DNA of 64,000 nt, from the NCBI RefSeq assembly GCF_000379625.1, contig NZ_KB903217.1:575816-639815 (forward strand), written 5' to 3'. This document shows positions 24,997-34,022 of this stretch, one piece after another. Source of the DNA: Actinomycetospora chiangmaiensis DSM 45062 (lineage in GTDB: Bacteria; Actinomycetota; Actinomycetes; Mycobacteriales; Pseudonocardiaceae). The translations under genes and the position numbers were made by a program. Below the pieces are notes generated by a model that was not told the origin of the DNA, did not search any database, and worked only from the letters and a program-made list of their open reading frames with translations. Every line of letters starts with the position of its first letter. The first letter of the stretch is position 1.

Positions 24997-25901
24997 GTCC
25001 GCATCGAGGCGTTGCGCCCCGCGCTGCAGGTCAGCGGCGTCGCCGAGGGGATCCACCGCTCCCGCACGGTCACGTCGAGCGGGCCGTCGGCGCCGGCGAG
25101 CCGCACGGTCACGACGGCGGGTTCGGCCGGGTCGGGCGTGACCGCGAGCGGCGCCAGCGCCCCCACCCGGTGTTCCCCGAGGGCGAGCCGCGCGTGGTGC
25201 TGCGCGCCCTGCACGGCCGGGGCGAGTCCGGCGCGGCCGCGGACGAGCGTCGGGTCGACCTCGCCGGCGTCGTAGCGCTCGGCGACGCGCACCGCCTCGG
25301 TCGCCGGCACCCGCCCGAGCACGAGGCCGTGGGGGAGGAGCACGACGTTCGCGGCGAACCGGTCCCCGCCGGTGTGCGTGGTCTCCCAGGTGCGGTCGGC
25401 GAACTCGGTGGCGAGCACCGCGGCGACCGGCCGGCCGCGCATCGCGCAGCACGCGTCGTGGCGACCGTGCGCGCACACCAGATAGACCGGCTCGTCGGAC
25501 GGCGTGGTCGAGGCCTCGAGGTCCGCGAGCGCGTTCGGCAACGCCTCGGGCGAGTCCACCCGCCCCCAGCGCACCGACTCGTGGCCGATCCGCGAGTCGA
25601 CCAGCGCGAAGCGGCCGCCCGCCTCGGTGGGCGCGCCGCGGACGGCGGTGCGCCGGATCAGCTGGAACCGGGCCTCGTGGGTGCGGCAGAACTCGTCGAT
25701 CGCCTCGACGACCGGCGCGGAGAAGCCGGCTCCGCCGAGCGCCTGGAAGCCCCACGGTCCGGGGTGCTCCACGAGCAGCCAGCGCCGCGCGGGCGGGGCG
25801 GAGGCGAACAGCGGGTCGTCCCGGTCCCGCGCGGCGGCCGAACAGCGGAACTGCGTCGGGTCGTCGGCCGGGTCCTGCCGGGTCAGAGAATCCGCCGTCA
25901 C
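24960..25901 (-). CDS. Sucrase/ferredoxin-like (thioredoxin-fold) protein
   Basis: 313 residues. The core CAHGRHDACCAMRGRPVAAVL with clustered Cys/His, and ETTHTGGDRFAANVVLLPHGLVLGR, define the sucraseferredoxin-like family, which contains a thioredoxin-like [2Fe-2S] ferredoxin domain; the N-terminal part has FRCSAAARDRDDPLFASAPPARRWLLVE. It could carry electrons, but no assay links the family to a pathway. The start overlaps the stop of the JmjC gene by 4 nt, so the two are co-translated and may work together, for example by delivering electrons to the Fe(II) oxygenase, which is speculation. Confidence 0.8.
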   Translation of the reverse strand: MTADSLTRQDPADDPTQFRCSAAARDRDDPLFASAPPARRWLLVEHPGPWGFQALGGAGFSAPVVEAIDEFCRTHEARFQLIRRTAVRGAPTEAGGRFALVDSRIGHESVRWGRVDSPEALPNALADLEASTTPSDEPVYLVCAHGRHDACCAMRGRPVAAVLATEFADRTWETTHTGGDRFAANVVLLPHGLVLGRVPATEAVRVAERYDAGEVDPTLVRGRAGLAPAVQGAQHHARLALGEHRVGALAPLAVTPDPAEPAVVTVRLAGADGPLDVTVRERWIPSATPLTCSAGRNASMRTYDLLSLTPIRP

Positions 25902-27190
25902 CGCTCCGTCGTACCTCCTGCACCCCGGTGGGCGCCAGTGACCGACTCGGGCGTCACGAGCACCCCCTCCGTCAGCAGCCGCCGGGCGACCACGACCGCG
26001 TCGCCGGCCTCGTCCTCGGGGACGTCCCCGACCCGCACGGGCCCGTCGGCGAGCAGCGTCGTCAACGGCGTGGCCGCGGCGGCGGGGAGTTCCAGGGAAC
26101 GGTCGGGGAGGTCGAGGGTGATCCTGCCGGACCCGCCGTCAGGAAGGATCCGGTGTCGCAGGCCGAGGCGCGGCTGGACCACGGTGTCGGCGTCGAGAGC
26201 GGTGATGGCCGCGGCCTGGCGCAGCGGGAGCAGCGACTCGGGGCGGTTGCCGTTCCAGACGCGGCCGCGCAGGCGTCGCGAGGTCCGGTCGGCGTCGAGG
26301 GGCCGCCCGAAGTACGCGGCGGCCTTCCGGGCGACGGCCTCGACGTGCGGCGCGAGCGACGTGGGGTCGGCGACGTCCACGCCGAGCGGCAGCGAGGCGC
26401 GCAGCTCGGGGTCGTCGGCCAGGCCCGCGAGCAGCGTCTCGAGCACGGCGTGGCGGGTGAGGACGTGGATGCCGACCGTCAGGTGGGCGGAGACCTCGCC
26501 CTGCGCGGTGGCCGAGTGCAGGAAGCCGCGCGGCAGGTAGAGCGCGTCGCCCGGGTGGAGGACCTCGTCGAGCAGCGGCTCACCGGCGGCCTGCTCGCGG
26601 ACGGCGGCGGCGTGGTCGTTCCAGGGCTGGTGGCGCAGCGGGTCGGGGTGCACCGGGGCGTGGACGTGCCAGCGCTTGGTGCCCGCGATCTGCAGCACGA
26701 AGACGTCGTGCACGTCGTAGTGCGCGGAGAAGCCGGTCGACGACGGCGGGGTGATGTAGGCGTTGACCTGCACCGGGTGACCGAGGTCGGCGTTCAGGCC
26801 GGTCGCGAGGTGGGCGACCGGGTCCCAGGTGCGGTGCACGCCCTGCAGCACGACGGTGTGGCCGTCGGCGAACAGGCCGGCGATCCGGTCGTCGCGCACC
26901 TGGTCGGTGACCTCGGCGCCGACGCCGCCGTCGCCGGTGAAGTGCCGGGAGTCGACGACCGTGCCCTGCTTCGCGACGCGCAGGAACGGCGTGCGCAGGC
27001 CGCGACGGGCCAGCAGTTCGTCGACGGCGTCGAGGGAGAACAGGTCGCCGTGACCGACCGCGGCGTCGGGGTCGCCGTCCTTCGCGAGGTCGTCGGCCCG
27101 CGAGAGGACCGCCTGCCGGCCCCACGCCTCGGCCGCGAACGCGTCGAGGTCGCCGGCCACGCAGCGGCGCAGGAACGGTCGGTCGGTCAT
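25898..27190 (-). CDS. JmjC/cupin-4 domain oxygenase (ribosomal-oxygenase-like)
   Basis: 430 residues. The JmjC fold is shown by STGFSAHYDVHDVFVLQIAGTKRW, which gives the HxD iron ligands and the Lys for 2-oxoglutarate, and by LHPGDALYLPRGFLHSA with the distal His. The helical and winged-helix-like C-terminal half matches cupin-4 proteins such as YcfD/RoxA, which hydroxylate an Arg or His residue of a ribosomal protein. The target here is unknown. ATG 27190 follows GGAGG. The upstream neighbour on the same strand is an Asp/Gly/Ala/His repeat protein, a possible substrate. Confidence 0.85.
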   Translation of the reverse strand: MTDRPFLRRCVAGDLDAFAAEAWGRQAVLSRADDLAKDGDPDAAVGHGDLFSLDAVDELLARRGLRTPFLRVAKQGTVVDSRHFTGDGGVGAEVTDQVRDDRIAGLFADGHTVVLQGVHRTWDPVAHLATGLNADLGHPVQVNAYITPPSSTGFSAHYDVHDVFVLQIAGTKRWHVHAPVHPDPLRHQPWNDHAAAVREQAAGEPLLDEVLHPGDALYLPRGFLHSATAQGEVSAHLTVGIHVLTRHAVLETLLAGLADDPELRASLPLGVDVADPTSLAPHVEAVARKAAAYFGRPLDADRTSRRLRGRVWNGNRPESLLPLRQAAAITALDADTVVQPRLGLRHRILPDGGSGRITLDLPDRSLELPAAAATPLTTLLADGPVRVGDVPEDEAGDAVVVARRLLTEGVLVTPESVTGAHRGAGGTTER

Positions 27191-27208
27191 GTGTCCTCCG
27201 GAGTCGGA

Positions 27209-27254
27209 CAGGTGAGCACTAACTGGGCCTATAACCCCACTTAGTGCTCACCTG
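27209..27254. repeat. Perfect 14-bp inverted repeat with palindromic centre
   Basis: CAGGTGAGCACTAA (27209-27222) and TTAGTGCTCACCTG (27241-27254) are exact reverse complements, and within the 18-nt centre GGG and CCC can also pair. It lies between the repeat protein (stop at 27263) and the JmjC gene (start 27190), both on the minus strand. It could terminate the first transcript, or be an operator for the second. The GTGAGCACT core resembles the family A repeat at 11508. Confidence 0.8.
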
Positions 27255-27262
27255 CGAAGCAC

Positions 27263-27652
27263 CTACGCGCCGCCGTCGGCCCCACCGTCGGAGCCGCCGC
27301 CGCTGGCGCCGCCGTCGGCCGGGCCGTGACCGGCTCCGCCGTCGGCGCCACCGTCGGAGCCGCCGCCGGCCGCACCGCCGTCGGCGGGACCGTGGGCGCC
27401 ACCGTCGGCGCCGCCGTCGGCACCGCCGTCCGCGCCACCACCGGCCGCGCCACCGTCGGCCGGGCCGTGACCGGCACCGCCGTCGGCGCCACCGTCGGCG
27501 CCGCCGCCGGCCGCACCGCCGTCGGCGGGGCCGTGGGCGCCGCCGTCGGCGCCGCCGTCCGCACCACCGTCGGCGCCGCCACCGGAGGCGCCACCGTCGG
27601 CCGGACCGTGGCCGGGGTTCGACCCGGAGGTGGTGATGTCGTCGTCGTTCAT
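27263..27652 (-). CDS. Asp-Gly-Gly-Ala/His repeat protein
   Basis: 129 residues. After a leader-like start ([16 protein letters not shown]), everything is built from only G, A, D, P, H and S: repeats of DGGA interrupted by HGPADGGA(A/S)GGG(A/S). Four larger units of about 26-30 residues can be laid out. There is no Cys, no hydrophobic core and no membrane segment, so it should be disordered and acidic. AAGGAG lies 8 nt before the ATG, supporting real translation. I recognise no family. It may be a metal-binding or surface protein, or a modified substrate of the adjoining JmjC oxygenase. Confidence 0.65.
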   Translation of the reverse strand: MNDDDITTSGSNPGHGPADGGASGGGADGGADGGADGGAHGPADGGAAGGGADGGADGGAGHGPADGGAAGGGADGGADGGADGGAHGPADGGAAGGGSDGGADGGAGHGPADGGASGGGSDGGADGGA

Positions 27653-27788
27653 CGCTGCTCCTTCTCGATGATGGGGGTGGGCTGTGCGCCCGACCGGCGG
27701 CGGCGAGGTGTGCCGCGGTCGGACAGTCCGCCCGGTCGCGGCACGGCTACCCCCGGCCGATGCCTCCTACGCACGCGGCCTCGCCCGT

Positions 27789-27802
27789 TAGGGTCCGGGC
27801 CC
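27789..27802 (+). promoter_or_regulatory. Putative leaderless -10 box of gpm (TAGGGT, 8 nt before ATG)
   Basis: TAGGGT at 27789-27794 is followed by 8 nt and ATG 27803, with no Shine-Dalgarno sequence. Confidence 0.45.
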
Positions 27803-28558
27803 ATGACGGTTGGGACGCTGGTGCTGCTGCGGCACGGGCAGAGCGAGTGGAACGAGAAGAACCTCTTCACCGGATGGGTCGACGTACCGCTCTCGGCGAC
27901 CGGTGAACAGGAGGCCCGCCGGGGTGGCGAGCTCCTCGCCGAGGCCGGGCTGCTCCCCGACGTGCTCCACACGTCGCTGCTGCGCCGCGCCATCGCGACC
28001 GCCCAGATCGCGCTCGACGTCTGCGACCGCCACTGGATCCCGGTGCGCCGGGACTGGCGCCTCAACGAGCGGCACTACGGGGCGCTGCAGGGCAAGGACA
28101 AGAAGCAGACGATGGAGCAGTACGGCGAGGAGCAGTTCCAGATCTGGCGCCGCTCGTACGACACCCCGCCGCCCCCCATCGACCCCGACGACGAGTACGC
28201 GCAGACCGGCGACCCGCGCTATGCCGACCTCGGGGACGCGCTGCCGCGCACGGAGTGCCTCAAGGACGTCCTGGAGCGGCTCCTCCCGTACTGGACCGAG
28301 GCCGTCGTCCCGGACCTGACGGCCGGCCGCACGGTCCTCGTCGCGGCGCACGGCAACTCGCTGCGCGCGGTGGTGAAGCACCTCGACGGTGTCGACGACG
28401 AGACGATCGCCGGGCTGAACATCCCCACGGGGATCCCGCTGCGCTACGACCTCGAGGCGGACGGCGACGACCTGCGTCCCACCAACCCCGGCGGCACCTA
28501 CCTCGACCCCGACGCGGCGAAGGACGCGATCGCGGCGGTGGCCAACCAGGGCCGGTGA
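27803..28558 (+). CDS. gpmA: 2,3-bisphosphoglycerate-dependent phosphoglycerate mutase
   Basis: 251 residues. It interconverts 3- and 2-phosphoglycerate in glycolysis in the cytoplasm. The catalytic [21 protein letters not shown] (His near residue 11) and the second His in [16 protein letters not shown], together with [37 protein letters not shown], are diagnostic. Length matches the family. It lies directly before senX3-regX3, as gpm1 does in mycobacteria. Confidence 0.96.
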   Translation: MTVGTLVLLRHGQSEWNEKNLFTGWVDVPLSATGEQEARRGGELLAEAGLLPDVLHTSLLRRAIATAQIALDVCDRHWIPVRRDWRLNERHYGALQGKDKKQTMEQYGEEQFQIWRRSYDTPPPPIDPDDEYAQTGDPRYADLGDALPRTECLKDVLERLLPYWTEAVVPDLTAGRTVLVAAHGNSLRAVVKHLDGVDDETIAGLNIPTGIPLRYDLEADGDDLRPTNPGGTYLDPDAAKDAIAAVANQGR

Positions 28559-28563
28559 GCCGG

Positions 28564-28585
28564 GACCGGTGAACACCACCTGAAC
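28564..28585 (-). promoter_or_regulatory. PHO-box-like direct repeat upstream of senX3
   Basis: Read on the minus strand, GTTCAGGTGGT is followed directly by GTTCACCGGTC: two GTTCA half-sites with 11-nt periodicity, as in the PHO boxes bound by PhoP/RegX3-type regulators. A second pair, ACGGGTCGCCAAC (28584-28596) and ACGGGTCACCAAC (28618-28630), lies between it and the -10 box. Autoregulation by RegX3 under phosphate limitation is likely but not shown. Confidence 0.5.
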
Positions 28586-28667
28586 GGGTCGCCAACAGTC
28601 ACCCGGCCGGGGGTTGGACGGGTCACCAACGGCGGTGCGACAGGGGTGGAAATCCCGACGACGGCCC

Positions 28668-28680
28668 TACCATCGGCGCC
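28668..28680 (+). promoter_or_regulatory. Putative leaderless -10 box of senX3 (TACCAT)
   Basis: TACCAT at 28668-28673 precedes the GTG at 28681 by 7 nt. Confidence 0.5.
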
Positions 28681-29904
28681 GTGGCCGTCCCGGCGTACGT
28701 GACCGTGCTGGCCGTCGTCCTGGCGGCCGTCGCGGGAGTCGTCGTCGGCGCGGCCGGGGTGCGCTGGAAGGCGAAGACCAAGCGGGCGGCCGTCGTCGCG
28801 GCCGGCCCCACCGTCGCCGAGCTGCTCGCCCGGATCGTGCGCCGCTCGCACGCCGGCCTCGCGGTGATCAACCGGTTCGGGGACGTGGTGCTCTCCAACG
28901 ACCGGGCCGAGGTCCTCGGCGCGGTCGTCGACGCGCGGCCCGACGGTCGGGTCGCGGCCGCGGCGGAGGAGATCGCGCGCCACGGCGGGACCGCCGAGAT
29001 CGACCTGTCGCCGCCGGTGTCGGCGCGGCGGGCGCCGCAGTCGGTCATCGCCCGGCTCGGCCCGCTGGGGGACGGCTTCGTCGTGGTCGAGGCCTCCGAC
29101 ACCTCCGCCGCGGTGCGCCTCGAGGCGGTCCGCCGGGACTTCGTGGCCAACGTCGGCCACGAGCTCAAGACCCCGGTGGGCGCGATGGCCGTGCTCGCCG
29201 AGGCCGCGCTCGACGCGGACGACCCGGCCGAGGTCACCCGCTTCACCTCCAAGATCCTCCACGAGTCGCGCCGCCTCGGCTCGCTCGTCACCGAGCTCAT
29301 CGAGCTCTCCCGGCTGCAGGGCGGCGACCCGCTCCCGGAGCTCGACCCGGTCGAGGTCGACGACGTGGTCCGCGAGGCCGTCGCCCGCGTGCGGGTCTCC
29401 GCCGAGGCGGCCGGCACCGACCTCACCCTCGACGCGCCGAAGGGCCTCGAGGTCGCCGGCAGCTCCACGCTGCTGGTGACGGCGCTGGCGAACCTGCTGG
29501 AGAACGCCATCGCCTACTCCTCCCCGGGCTCCACGGTGTCGGTCCGGCGCCGCGCGGTGGCCGACCGCGTCGAGATCTCGGTGACCGACCGCGGGATCGG
29601 CATCGCCCCGGAGCACCAGGAACGGGTCTTCGAGCGGTTCTTCCGCGTCGACCCCGCCCGGTCACGCGCCACCGGTGGCACCGGTCTCGGCCTCGCGATC
29701 GTCAAGCACGTCGCGGCCAACCACGGCGGCGAGGTCCGGCTCTGGAGCGAGCCCGGCGTCGGCTCCACCTTCACGCTGCGTCTCCCGGCCCCCGCACCCG
29801 AGCCCGAACCGCTCGACCCGACCCCCGTCGTCGGGAACGAGACCCCGCCCCACCACCGCAACGGAACCCCCGTGCTGGAACCGACGACCAGAGGTGACCG
29901 ATGA
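28681..29904 (+). CDS. senX3: Sensor histidine kinase SenX3
   Basis: 407 residues. One N-terminal membrane segment (residues about 5-27), a PAS-like region (about 48-140), the H-box FVANVGHELKTP with H160, the N-box ALANLLENAIAYS, G1 DRGIGIAP, F-box FERFFRVD and G2 GGTGLGLAIVKH. The C-terminal tail is Pro/Glu-rich. In mycobacteria SenX3 phosphorylates RegX3 when phosphate is low, under control of PhoU and the Pst transporter. It overlaps regX3 by 4 nt (ATGA). Confidence 0.93.
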   Translation: MAVPAYVTVLAVVLAAVAGVVVGAAGVRWKAKTKRAAVVAAGPTVAELLARIVRRSHAGLAVINRFGDVVLSNDRAEVLGAVVDARPDGRVAAAAEEIARHGGTAEIDLSPPVSARRAPQSVIARLGPLGDGFVVVEASDTSAAVRLEAVRRDFVANVGHELKTPVGAMAVLAEAALDADDPAEVTRFTSKILHESRRLGSLVTELIELSRLQGGDPLPELDPVEVDDVVREAVARVRVSAEAAGTDLTLDAPKGLEVAGSSTLLVTALANLLENAIAYSSPGSTVSVRRRAVADRVEISVTDRGIGIAPEHQERVFERFFRVDPARSRATGGTGLGLAIVKHVAANHGGEVRLWSEPGVGSTFTLRLPAPAPEPEPLDPTPVVGNETPPHHRNGTPVLEPTTRGDR

Positions 29905-30617
29905 CCAGGGTGCTGATCGTGGAGGACGAGGAGTCCTTCGCCGACCCGCTGGCCTACCTCCTGCGCAAGGAGGGCTTCGAGGCGAGCGTCGCCGGCACCG
30001 GCGCGGCCGCCCTCGAGGACTTCGAACGGCACGGCGCGGACATCGTGCTGCTCGACCTGATGCTGCCCGGCATGAGCGGGACGGACGTCTGCAAGGCGCT
30101 GCGCCAGCGCTCCTCGGTGCCCGTGATCATGGTGACCGCGCGGGACGCCGAGATCGACAAGGTCGTGGGCCTCGAGCTCGGGGCCGACGACTACGTGACC
30201 AAGCCGTACTCCGCCCGCGAGCTGATCGCGCGCGTCCGCGCGGTCCTGCGCCGCGGTGACGGCGCCGACGGCGTTCCCGACGGCGGGTCCGCGGGCTCCG
30301 ACCGCCAGGTCCTCGAGGCGGGGCCGGTACGGATGGACGTCGGCCGCCACGTCGTGACCGTGGACAGCGGCGGCCGGGCCACCGAGGTCGCGCTGCCGCT
30401 CAAGGAGTTCGACCTGCTCGAGTACCTGATGCGCAACGTCGGCCGGGTGCTCACCCGCGCCCAGCTCATCGACCGGGTGTGGGGCGCGGACTACGTCGGC
30501 GACACCAAGACGCTCGACGTCCACATCAAGCGCCTGCGCGCGAAGCTCGAGCCCGAGCCGTCGCAGCCCCGGCACCTGCTGACGGTGCGCGGGCTGGGCT
30601 ACAAGCTGGACGCGTGA
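29901..30617 (+). CDS. regX3: Response regulator RegX3
   Basis: 238 residues, OmpR/PhoB type. Receiver domain residues E8-D9, phospho-acceptor D52, T79 and K101 are in place. The winged-helix DNA-binding domain runs from about 140 to 238 and contains LKEFDLLEYLMRNVGRVLTRAQLIDRVW and DTKTLDVHIKRLRAKLE. A Gly/Asp-rich linker separates the two. It would bind PHO-box-like repeats such as that upstream of senX3 and activate phosphate acquisition genes. It is translationally coupled to senX3. Confidence 0.95.
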   Translation: MTRVLIVEDEESFADPLAYLLRKEGFEASVAGTGAAALEDFERHGADIVLLDLMLPGMSGTDVCKALRQRSSVPVIMVTARDAEIDKVVGLELGADDYVTKPYSARELIARVRAVLRRGDGADGVPDGGSAGSDRQVLEAGPVRMDVGRHVVTVDSGGRATEVALPLKEFDLLEYLMRNVGRVLTRAQLIDRVWGADYVGDTKTLDVHIKRLRAKLEPEPSQPRHLLTVRGLGYKLDA

Positions 30618-30661
30618 GGGGGCACAGCTCGACCACTGGTCGAGTGACGCCGCCCACCGTC

Positions 30662-30674
30662 TAGGCTGGTCGTC
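30662..30674 (+). promoter_or_regulatory. Putative leaderless -10 box of ppx (TAGGCT)
   Basis: TAGGCT at 30662-30667, 7 nt, then GTG 30675. The hexamer and the following GG are identical to those at 721. Confidence 0.5.
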
Positions 30675-31694
30675 GTGCGTCTCGGGGTTCTCGACGTGGG
30701 GTCGAACACCGTTCACCTCCTCGTGGTCGACGCGCACCGTGGTGCGCATCCCACGCCACAGTCCTCCACGAAGACCGCGCTGCGCCTCGCCGAGCACGTG
30801 GTCGGCGGGCAGCTCGCGCGCAAGGGCGCCGACGCGCTCGTCGCGGCGGTCGCGGAGGCGCGCCGCGAGGCGAAGGCCCTCGGCTGCGACGACCTGCTCG
30901 CGTTCGCCACCTCCGCGGTGCGCGACGCCGACAACTCCGACGCGGTCCTCGCGCGGGTCCGCGACGAGACCGGGGTCGACCTGCAGGTCCTCACGGGTCC
31001 CGACGAGGCCGCGCTCACCTTCCTCGCCGTGCGCCGCTGGTTCGGGTGGTCGGCCGGGCGGCTGCTCTCCCTGGACATCGGCGGCGGCTCGCTGGAGATG
31101 GCGGTCGGGCGCGACGAGCGCCCGGACGTCGCGCTGTCGTTGCCCCTGGGCGCCGGGCGGCTCACGCGCGACTGGTTCGCGTCGGACCCGCCCGACCGCA
31201 AGGAGACCCGCGCCCTCGCCGAGTACGTCCACGACACCGTGGCACCCGCGGCGGCGGCCCTGCTCGAGGGCGGCACGCCCGACCGCGCCGTCGTCACCTC
31301 CAAGACCTTCCGCTCGCTGGCCCGCCTCACCGGGGCCGCCCCGCGCTCGGCCGGGCCCCGGGTGCCCCGCCGGCTCACCGTCGCCGGGCTGCGTCAGGTC
31401 GTCGCCTTCATCAGCCGGATGGAGTCGGCGGACCTCGCGGAGCTCGAGGGCGTCAGCGCCTCGCGGGCCCACCAGCTGGTGGCCGGCGCGATCGTCGCCC
31501 GCGGCGCGATGGACGCCCTCGGCCTCGAGGAGGTCGAGGTCTGCCCGTGGGCCCTGCGTGAAGGCGTGATCCTCGGCCGGCTCGACCAGGTGCCCCTCGA
31601 GGGCGGCCCGTTCGCCGCTGACGGGACGTACGCCACCGGTCGTCCTGCTGCGACTGGACGCCCGACCCCGGCCACGGCACGGTGGACGGGATGA
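30675..31694 (+). CDS. ppx: Ppx/GppA-family exopolyphosphatase
   Basis: 339 residues with the ASKHA fold: the first phosphate loop [16 protein letters not shown], the catalytic-Glu region [13 protein letters not shown] and [11 protein letters not shown], and the second loop [11 protein letters not shown]. From memory the mycobacterial equivalent is Rv0496 (Ppx1), which degrades short-chain polyphosphate. Its place directly after senX3-regX3 fits phosphate metabolism. The last 25 residues are a Gly/Thr/Arg-rich tail. The stop overlaps the next ATG (ATGA). Confidence 0.92.
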   Translation: MRLGVLDVGSNTVHLLVVDAHRGAHPTPQSSTKTALRLAEHVVGGQLARKGADALVAAVAEARREAKALGCDDLLAFATSAVRDADNSDAVLARVRDETGVDLQVLTGPDEAALTFLAVRRWFGWSAGRLLSLDIGGGSLEMAVGRDERPDVALSLPLGAGRLTRDWFASDPPDRKETRALAEYVHDTVAPAAAALLEGGTPDRAVVTSKTFRSLARLTGAAPRSAGPRVPRRLTVAGLRQVVAFISRMESADLAELEGVSASRAHQLVAGAIVARGAMDALGLEEVEVCPWALREGVILGRLDQVPLEGGPFAADGTYATGRPAATGRPTPATARWTG

Positions 31695-33064
31695 CGACCG
31701 ACGGACCCCCGCAGCGGGGAACTCAGCGCAGCGTGGCGGAACTGCTCGCCGCCTACGGCGCCGAGTCGCGCTCGGCGTCGCCCGCGCCGCCCCCCGAAGC
31801 CCCGCCGCGACGCGCGCCCGAGCCCGAACCGCGCGACCCCTACGGCGACGCCGGCTACGCCCCGTCCGACCGCGGCGGCTCCTACGGGTCGTACGACACG
31901 GGGCCCGACTACGGGTCCTCCTCGTACGGGTCGTCCTACGGCCGGAGCCCCTCGTACGGCTCGTCCTACGGGTCCTCGTACGACGACGGCTACGGCTCGC
32001 CCGCGTCCTCGTCCGGCTACCCGTCATCGGGCGGGTACGGCTCGTCCTACCCGTCGGGTGGCTACGGGTCGTCCTACGACTCCTCCTCCCCGTACGACTC
32101 CTACGACGGCGGGTACGGCTCCTCCGGCGGCACCGGTGCCTACGGCACGTCGGGCTCCTCCGGGTACGGGTCGAGCGGCTACGGCGGCTACTCCTCCAAC
32201 GGCTACTCCGGGGGCTCCTCCGCCGGCTATGCCGCCGACGGCCACACGTCGGGCCCCGCCCCGTCGGGCTACGCGTCCGAGCCCTACGCCGCGCCCGCCC
32301 CCGGCACGTCGTACGGCTCGTCGTCCTACGCCGCCGACCCCTACGGCAGCCCGTCGGCGTACGGGTACGCCCCGTCGGGTCCCGCGGCGTACGCGCCGCC
32401 GCCCTCGGCCGTGCCGCGCCAGGCCGGGCCGCCGTCCGGGTCCGGGCCGCAGCCCACGAGCCCGCCGCCGCAGTCGTGGGCCCCGTCGCCCCCGTCGGCG
32501 CCGTCGGCCGCGCCGACCACCGTGACCCCGGCCGCCCGTCCGGCGCCGTCCGAGGCCCCGACCACCGCGCAGCCGTCGCCGGTGTCCGCGGCGCCGACGC
32601 AGGTCCAGCCCACGTCGTCCGCGCCCACCACGGCCACCCCGCGCCCCGACGCCGGCGGCGGCCCGCCCACCGCCGCCTCGCCCGCGGCACGGCCCGACGC
32701 CACGCGCGCCGCTCCGGCGGGTCTCGGGCGGGAGCGCGACCTCGACCACGACGTCGACGACGAGTGGGACGACGAGTACGACGACGAGCCCGCCGAGCGG
32801 CCGTCGGCCCGGGAGTGGGCCGTGATCGCGGCGCAGCTCGTGGTCGGCGCCGTCCTCGGCGCGCTGCTCTGGATCGGGTTCTCCTTCCTCTGGCAGACGC
32901 AACCCGTCATCGCGCTGGTCCTCGCGGCCGCGGCGACCGGGGGACTGGTGTTCGGCGTCCGGGCGATGCGCCGCTCCGACGACCTGCAGACGATGGCGCT
33001 CGCGATCGTCGTCGGTCTCGTCGTCACCGTGTCCCCGGCCGCGTTCGTCCTCCTCGCTCGTTGA
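31691..33064 (+). CDS. Membrane protein with long Tyr/Ser/Gly low-complexity domain (Rv0497-like)
   Basis: 457 residues. An N-terminal [11 protein letters not shown] motif is followed by a region of about 200 residues of [10 protein letters not shown]-type repeats, then about 110 residues rich in Pro, Ala and Thr. A very acidic segment ([17 protein letters not shown]) precedes three membrane helices at the C-terminus (about 378-398, 405-422 and 435-455). The short helical part and the N-terminal motif match mycobacterial Rv0497, but the disordered part is greatly expanded. Tyr/Ser/Gly repeats of this type favour phase separation or adhesion in other proteins. ATG 31691 overlaps the ppx stop. 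Confidence 0.75.
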   Translation: MTTDGPPQRGTQRSVAELLAAYGAESRSASPAPPPEAPPRRAPEPEPRDPYGDAGYAPSDRGGSYGSYDTGPDYGSSSYGSSYGRSPSYGSSYGSSYDDGYGSPASSSGYPSSGGYGSSYPSGGYGSSYDSSSPYDSYDGGYGSSGGTGAYGTSGSSGYGSSGYGGYSSNGYSGGSSAGYAADGHTSGPAPSGYASEPYAAPAPGTSYGSSSYAADPYGSPSAYGYAPSGPAAYAPPPSAVPRQAGPPSGSGPQPTSPPPQSWAPSPPSAPSAAPTTVTPAARPAPSEAPTTAQPSPVSAAPTQVQPTSSAPTTATPRPDAGGGPPTAASPAARPDATRAAPAGLGRERDLDHDVDDEWDDEYDDEPAERPSAREWAVIAAQLVVGAVLGALLWIGFSFLWQTQPVIALVLAAAATGGLVFGVRAMRRSDDLQTMALAIVVGLVVTVSPAAFVLLAR

Positions 33065-33879
33065 GTCTCCCGACCGGTCCCCAGGTCCCCGTCGCGCTCT
33101 CGACGGCCTCGGTCTACCCGGAGCCGATGTCCGCCGGGTTCGACGCGGCCGCCGAGCTCGGCTACGACGGCGTCGAGCTGATGGTGTGGAACGAGCCGGA
33201 GTCCCGCCAGCTCCGCACCGTGGCCCGCCACGCGGAGCGCACCGGGATGCCGGTCCTCGCCGTCCACGCCCCCTGCCTCGCAATCACCCAGCGGGTGTGG
33301 GGCGCCGACCCCGCCGAGCGGCTGCGCCGCAGCGTCGTCCTCGCGGCGGGCCTCGGCGCGCCGATCGTGGTGCTCCACCCGCCGTTCCGCTGGCAGCGTC
33401 GCTACGCCGCCGGCCTGGCGCGCCAGATCGACGAGCTGGAACGGGCCCACGGGGTGCGCGTGGCGATGGAGAACATGTTCCCGCTGCGCCGTGGCCGGGT
33501 GCGGGTCTCCAGCTACACCCCGGGCCACGACCCGACGGTCCCCGGCGCCCGGCACTACACCCTCGACCTCTCCCACACCGCGGTCGCCGGCGACGACGCC
33601 TTCGCGCTGCTCGAGCGCATGGGTGACCGGCTGGTCCACCTGCACCTCGCCGACGGCACCGGCGAGACCCACGACGAGCACCTCGTCCCCGGCCGCGGCA
33701 CCCAGCCCTGCGCCGACGTGCTCCGCCGCCTCGCCCTCACCGGCTTCGACGGCACCGTCGTCGTCGAGATCTCCACCCGGCGGGCCCGCACCCGCAACGA
33801 GCGGCTCGACGCGCTCGCCGAGTCGCTGCTGTTCGCCCGCCTGCACCTGGGCTCGCGCTCGCCCCGCACCCGGGCCTGA
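33061..33879 (+). CDS. Xylose isomerase-like TIM-barrel protein (Rv0498-like)
   Basis: 272 residues. [78 protein letters not shown] and the closing [10 protein letters not shown] follow the AP-endonuclease/sugar isomerase pattern with the expected Glu, Asp and His metal ligands. The substrate is unknown. TTG 33061 is chosen because it overlaps the preceding stop (TTGA) and no ATG or GTG occurs before the first conserved strand. Confidence 0.85.
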   Translation: MSLPTGPQVPVALSTASVYPEPMSAGFDAAAELGYDGVELMVWNEPESRQLRTVARHAERTGMPVLAVHAPCLAITQRVWGADPAERLRRSVVLAAGLGAPIVVLHPPFRWQRRYAAGLARQIDELERAHGVRVAMENMFPLRRGRVRVSSYTPGHDPTVPGARHYTLDLSHTAVAGDDAFALLERMGDRLVHLHLADGTGETHDEHLVPGRGTQPCADVLRRLALTGFDGTVVVEISTRRARTRNERLDALAESLLFARLHLGSRSPRTRA

Positions 33880-34022
33880 GTCTCCCGGGCCGCCGGGTGT
33901 CAGCGGTGGCACACGGCTGACGTCCGACGTCAGCAGCGCGCCACGACGACGGAGCCGGCGGGCGCCGCCCGACGGGACCGGACCCGACGTCGGGAAGGTG
34001 GCGTCGGGAAGACTGCGGAGCC

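Noticed and set aside
27263-27652. CRISPR-like array
   Set aside because: The periodicity comes from codon repeats of [12 protein letters not shown]; there are no unique spacers of constant length and the frame is open throughout.
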